Below are positions 15,611-23,451 of a stretch of DNA of 35,164 nt, piece after piece. Position numbers and translations under genes: made by a program. Numbering within the stretch: position 1 is the first letter of the stretch; each line of letters begins with the position of its first letter. Where the stretch lies: positions 1 to 35,164 of the forward strand of contig CACWHK010000022.1 of the NCBI GenBank assembly GCA_902760755.1, in the 5' to 3' direction. This DNA comes from an uncultured Lachnospiraceae bacterium. Its GTDB lineage: Bacteria; Bacillota; Clostridia; Lachnospirales; Lachnospiraceae. The notes beneath the pieces are model-generated. The model searched no databases and had not been told where the DNA came from. It was given only the letters and a program-made list of their open reading frames with translations.

Positions 15611-16966
15611 TTATTTCATGGTATTCTGCACTCCCAGAAACACAGGGATTCCGGTATACATATCTATGATTGCGTAAATAAAGGGACGGTCCAGAGTGAT
15701 CTTTATCACCTCCGGTTGTTCCATCACGGCTGCCTCCGTTGCAGCTATGGCCGTTGCCGCTGCAGCTTTGGTGCCGGTCCGGTCCACCTCGATCATGGAC
15801 ATATGTGTCACCTGATCCACGGAGATCCGCTGACTTTCCGGGGTAATCATCCTTCCGAACTCAGCCTCGGGAAGGAAGGCCTTCTTTACGCCGAGGGCCT
15901 TCAGTGTGTCATTCATGGTTGCCCCGTACTCCGCCTTGAATTCCGGGAACTCCACCTCCAGGATGGGGGCATAGTCTCTGCTTCGGATTGCCTCGGAAAT
16001 TGCCGTGTCCGATGCCAGGATCTGCTTTAAGTACTCCTCTGCCGTCATCCCTTCCGGAGGAAGAAGGCCCAGGAAAGCGTAGCTTCCGCCCTTGTAGGGG
16101 CGAAGGAAGCCCTGCCCGCCGGAGAGCGTCACGTATCCCTGTTCCTCACTCTGCAGCATGGTCGCCTTTGACTTTGTGCCATCCGCGTTGGTAAAGTCCG
16201 CATTCTCCTTCACTTTATTTGTACCGATGGGGATCTCCCACTCCCCGTCGAAGGCAAGTGCATTTACCAGAACCAGCACCGTCTTTTCATCCAGATATTC
16301 CAGGATCTTCGGAATCCGATCCTTCGTATTCTGCTTCACCCAGGCATTGATCTCATCCACCGTGGTCGTATCGAAGGGGGCAGCATACAGCTCTGCCTGG
16401 TAGTAGTTTACCGCATCGGAAAGATACTCCTCCGTCAGTGTCACATCTCCGTCCTTCTTTATCCACAGGGAATTGACCACGTTCCAGTCCACGCCGATGC
16501 TGGTCCGCATCCGCTTCGCCAGGGATGCCATTTCCTGATTTAACTCCGCCGGAGTAGCACCTGTTCCCGGCATCAGAAGCTCCATCAGTTCCTTCCCGGT
16601 TTCGCTTCCTGCCTCCGTACCTGCTGCCAGCATGCCGCAGGCCATCTGCAGGGACACCGGACTGATCAGGTAGTTCTGATTGGGCTTTCCCTCCTGCTCC
16701 ATGGTGGTAAGCAGCAGCTGCACGGCGCCGGTGGAGAGTGCACTGCCGTGTTCCGCCGAAACAGCCTTATATTCCTGCTCCTCCTGTTTCACCCCTGCCG
16801 CAAGGTTCACAACCTCCGGCCGGAATACATGCGAAGCCTCCCCGGTTGCCTGTTCCGTCTCCGTACCCGTGCCGGATGCACTGCTTCCGCATCCCGTAAG
16901 GAGAAGCCCAAGAGTAAGAACCAGCGGGAGCATCCTTCTTCGATACCCGTTCCATCTTCGTTTCAT
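15611..16966 (-). CDS. Serpin-family protease inhibitor, lipoprotein
   Basis: A 451-residue secreted lipoprotein. Positive N-terminus, hydrophobic stretch and lipobox LLTGC (Cys 26) predict lipid anchoring outside the membrane. After a linker, the serpin fold shows NYLISPVSLQMACGMLAAGT, VNALAFDGEWE and the C-terminal DRPFIYAIIDMYTGIPVFLG. The reactive-centre hinge GTKAAAATAIAATEAAV has the short side chains typical of inhibitory serpins, so it probably traps a serine or cysteine protease. The scissile bond should lie in the following AVMEQP stretch, but P1 cannot be fixed by eye. The start follows GGAGGGG. Bacterial serpins are thought to protect gut bacteria from host or competitor proteases. 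Confidence 0.93.
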   Translation of the reverse strand: MKRRWNGYRRRMLPLVLTLGLLLTGCGSSASGTGTETEQATGEASHVFRPEVVNLAAGVKQEEQEYKAVSAEHGSALSTGAVQLLLTTMEQEGKPNQNYLISPVSLQMACGMLAAGTEAGSETGKELMELLMPGTGATPAELNQEMASLAKRMRTSIGVDWNVVNSLWIKKDGDVTLTEEYLSDAVNYYQAELYAAPFDTTTVDEINAWVKQNTKDRIPKILEYLDEKTVLVLVNALAFDGEWEIPIGTNKVKENADFTNADGTKSKATMLQSEEQGYVTLSGGQGFLRPYKGGSYAFLGLLPPEGMTAEEYLKQILASDTAISEAIRSRDYAPILEVEFPEFKAEYGATMNDTLKALGVKKAFLPEAEFGRMITPESQRISVDQVTHMSMIEVDRTGTKAAAATAIAATEAAVMEQPEVIKITLDRPFIYAIIDMYTGIPVFLGVQNTMK

Positions 16967-17014
16967 TTCATCCCCTCCTTGTAAAATCCCGTACTTTCGT
17001 ATATCGGATGTGCT

Positions 17015-17947
17015 TTACCTGTATTTGTTCCCTGCTTCCGTCCATATCTTCCTGTAAAGATTCATATCGGTAAGCTCCACGCCGTTCGGATTTTTCGCAC
17101 TGACATCTCTTCCGTCCGCAGCCGTGGAAACCGTGCCGTAGTTCACCCCGCAGGAACAGAAAACATCCCCGTAGCTTCGTTTGAGGAAAAGGATATACTC
17201 CTCTCCCGGTACCATCATGTTATATCCGGCCGCATGGTACTTCATATCTGTATCCGCATCATACACTTCATTTTCCAGGATCGTCAGGGTTGCCCCTTCC
17301 GTAAGTTCTCCGGTGGAATCCTTATAAATCTTCGTGATCCGGACCTCAGATTCCGTGTAGCCTGACGCAACCCGGCCCCCGATCCTCTGGATCACCGGTT
17401 TTTCTTTCTCCAGGCGGACCGCCCGAACGATCAGCTCCGCATCCTCCTCCATCTCGGCCAGGGACGCATAACTTACTGCTTTGGAGTCAAATTCACCATG
17501 ACGCACCTCATCCCCGGCGTGTGCTTCCGTTACTGCCTCGGTTCCGGCCTCTGTCACAACTGCTTCCGTTGCTCCGGCCTCTGTCGCAGGTGCTTCCGTC
17601 GCAACAGCCTCTGTCACAGCCTCTTCCGTGCCCGCCTCCGTAAGAAACGCTTCCGTTGCATCATCCACCACCGTTGCATCATCCACCATGGATGTGTCCA
17701 TCGTCTTCGTTCGTCCGTCCCCGCTACCGCTGCCCCGCAGCACCACCAGGGTTATGACAGCTGCGATGAGAACCGCTGCCGCAAATGAGACACCGATCAC
17801 GGTCCTTCGGGTCCTCCCGGGATCCGACGCTCTTCCCCGGGCATCCTTCTTAACCGGTTGATCCGCCGTAAGAATGAGCTCATCCTTAAGATCCGTGATT
17901 CCGTCCATCAGGCGGTTCGCCGCTTCTTTTCTTTCTTTCTCCTTCAT
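17015..17947 (-). CDS. Anti-sigma-factor-like membrane protein with TEA-rich stalk
   Basis: 310 residues from an ATG that overlaps the sigma gene stop (ATGA) and follows GGAGGGGG. Residues 1-45 are a charged cytoplasmic part (RKEAANRLMDGITDLKDEL) that would contact the sigma factor. Residues about 48-70 are a single membrane helix (VIGVSFAAAVLIAAVITLVV). Residues about 85-140 are low-complexity TEA/TEAV repeats, probably an extracellular spacer. The C-terminal 150 residues form a domain with VRAVRLEKEKPVIQRIGG and MVPGEEYILFLKRSYGD, which may sense an external signal. It has no zinc-binding anti-sigma motif, so assignment rests on topology and coupling to the sigma gene. The frame is open upstream inside the sigma gene, but that part is not this protein. 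Confidence 0.7.
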   Translation of the reverse strand: MKEKERKEAANRLMDGITDLKDELILTADQPVKKDARGRASDPGRTRRTVIGVSFAAAVLIAAVITLVVLRGSGSGDGRTKTMDTSMVDDATVVDDATEAFLTEAGTEEAVTEAVATEAPATEAGATEAVVTEAGTEAVTEAHAGDEVRHGEFDSKAVSYASLAEMEEDAELIVRAVRLEKEKPVIQRIGGRVASGYTESEVRITKIYKDSTGELTEGATLTILENEVYDADTDMKYHAAGYNMMVPGEEYILFLKRSYGDVFCSCGVNYGTVSTAADGRDVSAKNPNGVELTDMNLYRKIWTEAGNKYR

Positions 17948-18513
17948 ACGGACACCCCCTCCTTTTCCAGATACTCTCGAAGGCGCAGGCGTATCCGGTA
18001 AAGACGGTCTGCCGTTTTCCGTTCCGACAGTGAAAAACGCTTCGCCAGTTCCCCGAGCGGTTCCCCGTACCAGTACCGAAGCATAAAAAGCCTTCGGTTC
18101 TCGTCCTTCTCCGCCTCCAGCCACTGCTCGATCATCTGCACCAGCTCCTTATGCTCCACGGCCTGCTCCACATCATTCTCCGCGGGAATACAATCCTCCA
18201 GCTCGGAGAGCAAAACCGTTGCTCCCTCATCCCGCTTCTCCGCCTTCTTCTTCCGAAACAGCGAGAGGGACAGATTCCGGACGATCCGTCCGAGATACGC
18301 CTTCAGACTTTGGGGAACCGTGGGAGGGATCGTGTTCCAGAGCTTCATATAGGAATCATTTACACACTCCTCCGCATCCTCATGGGAGCGAAGGATCCGG
18401 AAGGAAAGCGCACGCGAAAAACTGCCATACTGCGCATCCGTCATCTCTATGGCCCTTTCGTTCCGCTCCTGATAAAGCGCAATGATCCTTTTTTCCGCTG
18501 CGTTCTGATCCAT
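17944..18513 (-). CDS. ECF-like RNA polymerase sigma factor
   Basis: 189 residues from the ATG preceded by GGGAAGG. Region 2 (SFRILRSHEDAEECVNDSYM) recognises the -10 element and melts DNA. Region 4 (LRYWYGEPLGELAKRFSLSE, followed by TADRLYRIRLRLREYLE) is a helix-turn-helix for the -35. There is no region 1 or 3, as expected for group IV sigma factors. It is coupled by overlap to the membrane protein downstream, so it is probably held inactive until an envelope signal arrives. Its targets are not visible. Confidence 0.92.
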   Translation of the reverse strand: MDQNAAEKRIIALYQERNERAIEMTDAQYGSFSRALSFRILRSHEDAEECVNDSYMKLWNTIPPTVPQSLKAYLGRIVRNLSLSLFRKKKAEKRDEGATVLLSELEDCIPAENDVEQAVEHKELVQMIEQWLEAEKDENRRLFMLRYWYGEPLGELAKRFSLSERKTADRLYRIRLRLREYLEKEGVSV

Positions 18514-18643
18514 AGGCTTCCTTCCCTTATTCCCCTTTAACTGTATAGACGCATTCGAAGGAGAAATATCGTATTTTATTTTATCACATTGGATAATTTT
18601 TTGCAGAACGTATCCAAAATCCGTCACCGCCATGCACGAAGAA

Positions 18644-18681
18644 GGAGAGCGGCCACACAGGATCCTGCATGGCCGCTCTCC
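18644..18681. terminator. Terminator after the glycine-rich membrane protein
   Basis: Perfect 12-pair stem GGAGAGCGGCCA / TGGCCGCTCTCC with a 14-base loop that itself contains a palindrome (AGGATCCT). On the minus strand it is followed by TTCTTCGT. It isolates the small membrane protein from the sigma factor gene. Confidence 0.75.
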
Positions 18682-18699
18682 TCATCTTCCGGCTCGTGT

Positions 18700-19119
18700 T
18701 TAGTTCAGCTGCTTCGATACCATATCCAGCTGATTCTTCAGCGCTTCACCAAACTCGGTGTCATTCATATCACCCTTGGCATCTGATGCCTTGGAGATAA
18801 AACCGATCACACCCAGAGTCTTGAACCCGGGAGCGCCTGCAGAAACCAGCGCAGCCTCTTCGCCGATCTCATCTGCCTTCGACTTCAGCTTGTCTGCGAA
18901 GGAACCAATCGCAAACTGCGTAAGCAGTCCGAGCACGATACCGACGATACCCAAGACGATCCCTGCGATCTTTGTGGTCTGCTCTGCCTTATTCTTTTTG
19001 ATCCGGAAAATGATAGCAAGGGCACCGAAAACTGCTGCGATTCCGATACCGACCCATCCTGCCACAAATGCACCGATCAAACCTACTACGATTGCGATAA
19101 TACCAAATGCTGTTGCCAT
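18700..19119 (-). CDS. Small glycine-rich membrane protein, unknown function
   Basis: 139 residues with an excellent ribosome site (AGGAGGTAATGAA before ATG). Three hydrophobic segments occupy residues about 3-20, 22-39 and 50-72 (FGIIAIVVGLIGAFVAGWVG; IAGIVLGIVGIVLGLLTQF). A polar C-terminal half follows, with a KLKSKADEIGEE helix and an acidic end. The layout resembles small DUF4190-like membrane proteins, but no motif proves it. It has its own promoter and terminator. Confidence 0.75.
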   Translation of the reverse strand: MATAFGIIAIVVGLIGAFVAGWVGIGIAAVFGALAIIFRIKKNKAEQTTKIAGIVLGIVGIVLGLLTQFAIGSFADKLKSKADEIGEEAALVSAGAPGFKTLGVIGFISKASDAKGDMNDTEFGEALKNQLDMVSKQLN

Positions 19120-19170
19120 TTCATTACCTCCTTTACCCTGGCCGGAAGAAACCCCGAATTATATTATTTG

Positions 19171-19191
19171 GTTTCTCCTCTCGGGAGAAAC
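19171..19191. promoter_or_regulatory. Short perfect hairpin in the leader of the membrane protein gene
   Basis: GTTTCTCC and GGAGAAAC form eight perfect pairs around a five-base loop, between the promoter at 19258-19286 and the start codon. There is no T-tract, so it is not a terminator. It may stabilise the 5' end or be an operator. Confidence 0.4.
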
Positions 19192-19257
19192 GTTCGTCTA
19201 CGAAACCGATGGTATCATACGATCTGTCACAAAACCGTCACACGAATCTCCCAGGCC

Positions 19258-19286
19258 ATTATACGGGAATCCGTATCAAAATACAA
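19258..19286 (-). promoter_or_regulatory. Promoter of the glycine-rich membrane protein gene
   Basis: TTGTAT (19281-19286), 17 bases, TATAAT (19258-19263) on the minus strand, immediately after the stop of the upstream gene. The leader is about 130 bases. Confidence 0.7.
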
Positions 19287-19290
19287 CTAT

Positions 19291-19578
19291 TTACAGATCA
19301 TTGGAAATATTATAGGTATCCTCCGTCTCCAGAAAATCCTTCTTTTCCCGTTCCTTCATAAGATCCATGGCAGATTCCTTCTTCACTGCCCCGGTCACAC
19401 CCGGTTCCTCCTTTGCCTCCGCGGCCGCATCCGGTTTTACCGGCTCCGCCTTCCGCGACGTGAGGGCCCGAAGGAGATAGATCCCGAGGATGATCACCAC
19501 CGTTACGATAAAGATTCCCAGGAGTCCGTTTCCCATGATGGGGAAGGAGTCCAAAAAAGCATCCGTATCTATTTTCAT
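19291..19578 (-). CDS. Gamma-like (OadG-type) subunit of Na+-pump decarboxylase
   Basis: 95 residues, ATG preceded by AGGAGGG. One membrane helix (residues about 15-37, MGNGLLGIFIVTVVIILGIY) is followed by an Ala/Pro/Glu-rich cytoplasmic tail (VKPDAAAEAKEEPGVTG). This matches the architecture of OadG/MmdD gamma or delta subunits, which assemble the membrane pump with the carboxyltransferase. It starts 12 bases after the beta subunit, so the two form an operon. The tail's C-terminus is unusually acidic and charged. Assignment depends on context because gamma subunits are poorly conserved. Confidence 0.75.
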   Translation of the reverse strand: MKIDTDAFLDSFPIMGNGLLGIFIVTVVIILGIYLLRALTSRKAEPVKPDAAAEAKEEPGVTGAVKKESAMDLMKEREKKDFLETEDTYNISNDL

Positions 19579-19590
19579 ATCACTGCCCTC

Positions 19591-20724
19591 CTATCGTGCG
19601 ATCAGGTTCAGGATCAGACCTCCGGCGATAACCGAAGCGATCTGGCCCGAAACATTAATGCCTATGGTGTGTGTCAGCAGGAAGTTGGAGCTATCCTCCT
19701 CCAGCCCGAGCTTATGAACCACTCTGGCAGACATGGGGAAGGCTGAGATTCCTGCCGCACCGATCATGGGGTTGATCTTCTTTCTGGAGAAGAGGTTGAT
19801 CAGCTTTGCGAACAGCACGCCTCCTGCGGTATCAAAGATAAATGCAACCAGTCCCAGACCTAAGATCAGCAGCGTTGTGGGATCCAGGAAGGCATCCGCC
19901 TGCATCTTCTCGGCTATGGTGATCCCCAGGAAAAGTGTGATCAGATTCGACAGCACCGACTGTGCCGTCTGGGACAGGGAATCCAGCACACCGCACTCCC
20001 GGATCAGATTTCCGAACATCAGGAATCCGATCAGTGCCACTGCATTCGGAGCCACAAGTCCGGTCAGTACGGTAACGAAGATCGGGAAGATGATCCTTGC
20101 GGTCTTCGATACATTTCCTGCCTTGTATTCCATGCGAATGGTCCGCTCCTTCTTCGTGGTAAGAAGCTTGATCACCGGGGGCTGTACGATGGGTACCAGC
20201 GCCATATAGGAATAGGCAGCCACGATAATGGCTCCGATGTATTTTGTCCCGAAATAGTTTGCCACGAAAATGGAGGTAGGTCCGTCCGCCGCACCGATGA
20301 TGGCGATGGAGGCTGCATCCTTCAGCTCAAAGCCGAACAGGGATGCCATGCTGAGGGTAAAGAAGATTCCGAACTGGGCAGCTGCGCCGAAGATCATCAG
20401 CTTCGGATTCGAAAGCAGCGGTCCGAAATCGATCATGGCTCCGATTCCCACAAAAAGCAGGAGCGGGAATAGCTCATTTGCGATCCCGTTCTCAAACAGG
20501 ATCGAGATGGGGCCCTCCTGAACCACCTCACCCGTGGTCTGGGTGATGGCCCCGGACATGGGAAGGTTCACCAGGATCGCGCCGAACCCGATGGGTAATA
20601 GCAGGGTCGGTTCCATCTTCTTCTTGATCGCAAGAAAGATCAGGATTCCGCCGATGATCCACATGATCACCTGTTTTATGTCCAGATTCAGGACATTGGA
20701 AAACAGCGATGACAGTCCGTCCAT
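19591..20724 (-). CDS. oadB: Na+-translocating decarboxylase beta subunit
   Basis: A 377-residue integral membrane protein with about nine or more hydrophobic segments. In oxaloacetate, methylmalonyl-CoA and glutaconyl-CoA decarboxylases, the beta subunit decarboxylates carboxybiotin and pumps Na+ out. Family signatures are GAADGPTSIFVANYF, GAAGISAFPMSARVVHK and HTIGINVSGQIASVIAGG, and the length is normal. The ATG follows AAGGAGAG. The carboxyltransferase (alpha) and biotin carrier are not in the window, so the substrate (oxaloacetate, methylmalonyl-CoA or glutaconyl-CoA) cannot be told. Confidence 0.93.
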   Translation of the reverse strand: MDGLSSLFSNVLNLDIKQVIMWIIGGILIFLAIKKKMEPTLLLPIGFGAILVNLPMSGAITQTTGEVVQEGPISILFENGIANELFPLLLFVGIGAMIDFGPLLSNPKLMIFGAAAQFGIFFTLSMASLFGFELKDAASIAIIGAADGPTSIFVANYFGTKYIGAIIVAAYSYMALVPIVQPPVIKLLTTKKERTIRMEYKAGNVSKTARIIFPIFVTVLTGLVAPNAVALIGFLMFGNLIRECGVLDSLSQTAQSVLSNLITLFLGITIAEKMQADAFLDPTTLLILGLGLVAFIFDTAGGVLFAKLINLFSRKKINPMIGAAGISAFPMSARVVHKLGLEEDSSNFLLTHTIGINVSGQIASVIAGGLILNLIAR

Positions 20725-20769
20725 TGAAGTACTCTCCTTTCAGGGACTTTACCGATATATCACAAGGCT

Positions 20770-20798
20770 ATTATAGCACCGATGCATGGCAATCACAA
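20770..20798 (-). promoter_or_regulatory. Promoter of the decarboxylase subunit operon
   Basis: TTGTGA (20793-20798), 17 bases, TATAAT (20770-20775) on the minus strand, about 45 bases before the oadB start. Confidence 0.75.
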
Positions 20799-20815
20799 CG
20801 TCTCACCAGTCCTTT

Positions 20816-21589
20816 TCAAAGTAAAAAATCCGCCCAGTAATACTGGCTCATATACTCATTCTGATATGCGTTCACCGCCCCCGCATCCAGCTCCTGAAAC
20901 CGGTAGTAATCGCAGTCGAGCAGGTCCGGCTTCACCGCCAGTGCATTGAAATCCTTTACCACCACCTCCTCGGCCCCTACGGCCCGGAGGCTTTTCATCA
21001 TGGCATGGGTCAGCTGCTGCATGTAGTTCAGCTGCTTTTTATCATAGGGCTCATCCTCGAACAGTGCAGCCGCGATCTCCCGGATAGAGCAGGAGCTTCC
21101 GTGGCGGTGAACCAGATAGGCAAACATTTCCTTTGATTTGCTGCGCTCAAACCGCACATGCTCCCCGTCGGGAAGAAACACATCAAAGTTCCCGAAGCAC
21201 TGCACGCGAAGCAGTGCGTTGCTCCTTGGAACGATGGGAAACCGGAGGTCGGAAAGCTCCTTCCTTACCTCCTCCGCCGTCACCGGCTTCATGATATAAC
21301 CGCTGGCATGCAGCTTCATGGCATCTCCCGTATACTCAGAAAAGCCGGTAACAAAGATGATATTCATCTTCGGATTCACGGCCTTCAGCTCCTTCGCCAG
21401 CTCCACACCGTTCATTCCTCTCATATGGATATCGAGAAATGCCACGTCACAGCCGTTTTTCCTTGCATCCTCCAGCAGGTCCTCCTGATAACGGAAGGCA
21501 TGGACCTCATCCTCGGGGGCAGCCTCCTTTACCGCCTGCTCCAGCATGATCAGCATGAGAGGTTCATCATCTACACAAAGCATTCTCAT
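20816..21589 (-). CDS. Response regulator with SARP/OmpR-like winged-helix output
   Basis: About 257 residues, starting at MRMLCVDDEP after AAGGAGGA. The receiver (residues 1-118) is complete: acidic pair VDDE, phosphoacceptor in FLDIHMRGMNG, Thr in FVTGFSE and Lys in GYIMKPV. The C-terminal half starts LRVQCFGNFDVFLPDGEHV and continues FERSKSKEMFAYLVHRHGSS and IREIAAALFED. This is the winged-helix pattern of SARP-like transcription activators, without the usual BTAD repeat domain. It begins 47 bases after the sensor kinase stop and is its likely partner. It may control the neighbouring secreted protein gene; that is inference. Confidence 0.88.
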   Translation of the reverse strand: MRMLCVDDEPLMLIMLEQAVKEAAPEDEVHAFRYQEDLLEDARKNGCDVAFLDIHMRGMNGVELAKELKAVNPKMNIIFVTGFSEYTGDAMKLHASGYIMKPVTAEEVRKELSDLRFPIVPRSNALLRVQCFGNFDVFLPDGEHVRFERSKSKEMFAYLVHRHGSSCSIREIAAALFEDEPYDKKQLNYMQQLTHAMMKSLRAVGAEEVVVKDFNALAVKPDLLDCDYYRFQELDAGAVNAYQNEYMSQYYWADFLL

Positions 21590-21636
21590 ACGATGTCTTC
21601 CTCCTTCCATTCCATGAGAGCCTTCACCCTTCGGGT

Positions 21637-23271
21637 TCAGGATGACTTGTGATTCTTCGGGATGATCACCCGCGCGGTGGTTCCTTCCCCGACCTTACTT
21701 TCGATCACGATGTCCGCGTTGCACATATCCATAAGACGTTTCTTCGTATTCTCCATCCCCACATGGGATCTTCCGTCGTCCTTCCCCGGGGCCTCGGGAT
21801 CAAAGCCGACACCGTCATCGGATACGATCACCTCATACGCCGTATCGGTCTCCACCGTGCGGATGGTCACCGTACCGCCGTACTTCTTCATGCCCACGCC
21901 GTGCTTCACCGCATTTTCAACCAGGGGCTGGATGGAAAGGATCGGCAGCTCGAACTCCGTGGTGGTTATGTCGTACTCCACATTCAGCGCATCCGCAAAG
22001 CGAAGCTTCTCTATGTAAAGATAATTCTTCAGATGCTCCAGCTCCGTCTCAAAGGGGACCGGAGCCTTCTGTTTTAAGGCATCCATATTTCCGCGAAGAT
22101 ATTTAGCAAATGTGATCGCAGCCTCCTTGGCCGTCTTCGGATCGATATCACAGAGGATTGCGATGGATGACAGGGTGTTGTACACAAAATGGGGCCGGAT
22201 CTGGGAAACCATAACCTGCACCTCTGCCTCGTACAGCTCCTTCTTTGCCCGCTCACGCTCCCCGGCGATCCGTACATTTTCCCTGGTGTAATGATCGATC
22301 TCCATGGCAAGATCCGAGATGGCATCCGCAAGATATCCCAGCTCATTCTTCGCCCGAATCTGATACATCTTCCCTACGATATTTGCACTGTCCTTATCGT
22401 CCGTATACTGCAGCACGGCACTCTGCATCTTCGTGGCCGGTCCCACAACCTTCCGGTACAGGAAGATCAGCAGCACCGCCAGGACGATAACGATCCCTCC
22501 CACAATAATGATCAACGCTTTCGTGATGGTCCCCGTTAAGGTCTCTCTGAAATCATCCCACCTGTAGGTTAATCCGAGAACAGCCCTGGTTCTTCCGCCA
22601 ATCACGATCGGCCGGTATCCGATATAGAAGCTTCCCTCTTCCGGGAAATCTGTGGTTTTTTCAAAAACGATCTCCGTGCTGTCACTGCCCAGCATATCCC
22701 GTATGACCGGATGATTTGAGAGATCAAGATCATAGTACTCTCCCATCTTTCGGGACTCGCCTTCTTTGTTATAATCAAACATGACGAGGCCCTGATACTT
22801 CTCCGAAAGATCCATAAGGAACAGCCGGTTAACATCACCGCCTTTTATACAATCCTCAACACGGCTTTGGATCGTATAGAAATACTCTCTCAGATATAAG
22901 CGCCGGATGTCCTCCGGCATATCCGCATACCAGGCATAGCCTTCGGTATCATTATGAGACGACTGATACACAAACAGCTGATGTAACTCCTCACCGGTCA
23001 GCGACTCATCATAAGCAAATGGCTCCGTTTCCGTCTGTGAGAGAAACCACTCCTGTTCTTCGGGGGTGTAGACATCATCCAGAAACGTAAAACAGTCATC
23101 GACGGATTCTACCGCAAGCTCCCTGATATGATCATTCTGCGCTTCAAGAAAGCCATCGAGAGTGCTGTTATACACCGTCCACACGATGGCTGCCGTCATT
23201 AGCAAAAACAGCGGGAGTATGATCGCTGTCAGCTGAAGCAAAAGCTTTTTGTATCCTTTCGTGCTTGTCAT
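21637..23271 (-). CDS. Sensor histidine kinase (His_kinase/LytS-type)
   Basis: A 544-residue inner-membrane kinase. The first membrane helix is residues about 10-32. A large extracytoplasmic sensor region (about 33-255) is rich in aromatic and acidic residues. The second helix is about 258-282 (ALIIIVGGIVIVLAVLLIFL), followed by a HAMP-like linker and coiled coil. The phosphoacceptor His lies in VMVSQIRPHFVYNTLSS, the motif of the LytS/YesM class, and the ATP-binding part shows VENAVKHGV, DDGVGFDPE and GMENTKKRL. The start follows GGAG. It forms an operon with the response regulator. The sensor domain does not resemble a known ligand-binding family by eye. Confidence 0.9.
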   Translation of the reverse strand: MTSTKGYKKLLLQLTAIILPLFLLMTAAIVWTVYNSTLDGFLEAQNDHIRELAVESVDDCFTFLDDVYTPEEQEWFLSQTETEPFAYDESLTGEELHQLFVYQSSHNDTEGYAWYADMPEDIRRLYLREYFYTIQSRVEDCIKGGDVNRLFLMDLSEKYQGLVMFDYNKEGESRKMGEYYDLDLSNHPVIRDMLGSDSTEIVFEKTTDFPEEGSFYIGYRPIVIGGRTRAVLGLTYRWDDFRETLTGTITKALIIIVGGIVIVLAVLLIFLYRKVVGPATKMQSAVLQYTDDKDSANIVGKMYQIRAKNELGYLADAISDLAMEIDHYTRENVRIAGERERAKKELYEAEVQVMVSQIRPHFVYNTLSSIAILCDIDPKTAKEAAITFAKYLRGNMDALKQKAPVPFETELEHLKNYLYIEKLRFADALNVEYDITTTEFELPILSIQPLVENAVKHGVGMKKYGGTVTIRTVETDTAYEVIVSDDGVGFDPEAPGKDDGRSHVGMENTKKRLMDMCNADIVIESKVGEGTTARVIIPKNHKSS

Positions 23272-23360
23272 GTTATCTCCTTAGAATCCATACTACCTTA
23301 TTCTACCACATCCGTCTCTGATTTGACCACAGGAAAGACGAGGAAAGAAGCATGGAAAAC

Positions 23361-23389
23361 GGGAAGAGCCAAAAGATCTGGCCCTTCCC
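23361..23389 (-). terminator. Terminator between secreted protein gene and kinase operon
   Basis: Stem GGGAAG-a-GCCA / TGGC-c-CTTCCC; on the minus strand it is followed by GTTTTCC. A second perfect palindrome (GATCCGGA / TCCGGATC, 23398-23415) lies just before it on the transcript. Confidence 0.7.
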
Positions 23390-23451
23390 GTCCGGTGGAT
23401 CCGGAGGTCCGGATCGCTATAAGTGTAGAGGGTTTCTTTTTCTTGTCTTGA

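Noticed and set aside
17500-17680. Short tandem repeats considered as a CRISPR array
   Set aside because: They are in-frame TEA codon repeats inside the anti-sigma-like gene, with no unique spacers of regular length.
18066-18124. Upstream extension of the anti-sigma-like protein inside the sigma gene
   Set aside because: The ATGA overlap at the sigma stop, preceded by GGAGGGGG, is the better start. The extension only reads the sigma gene in another frame.
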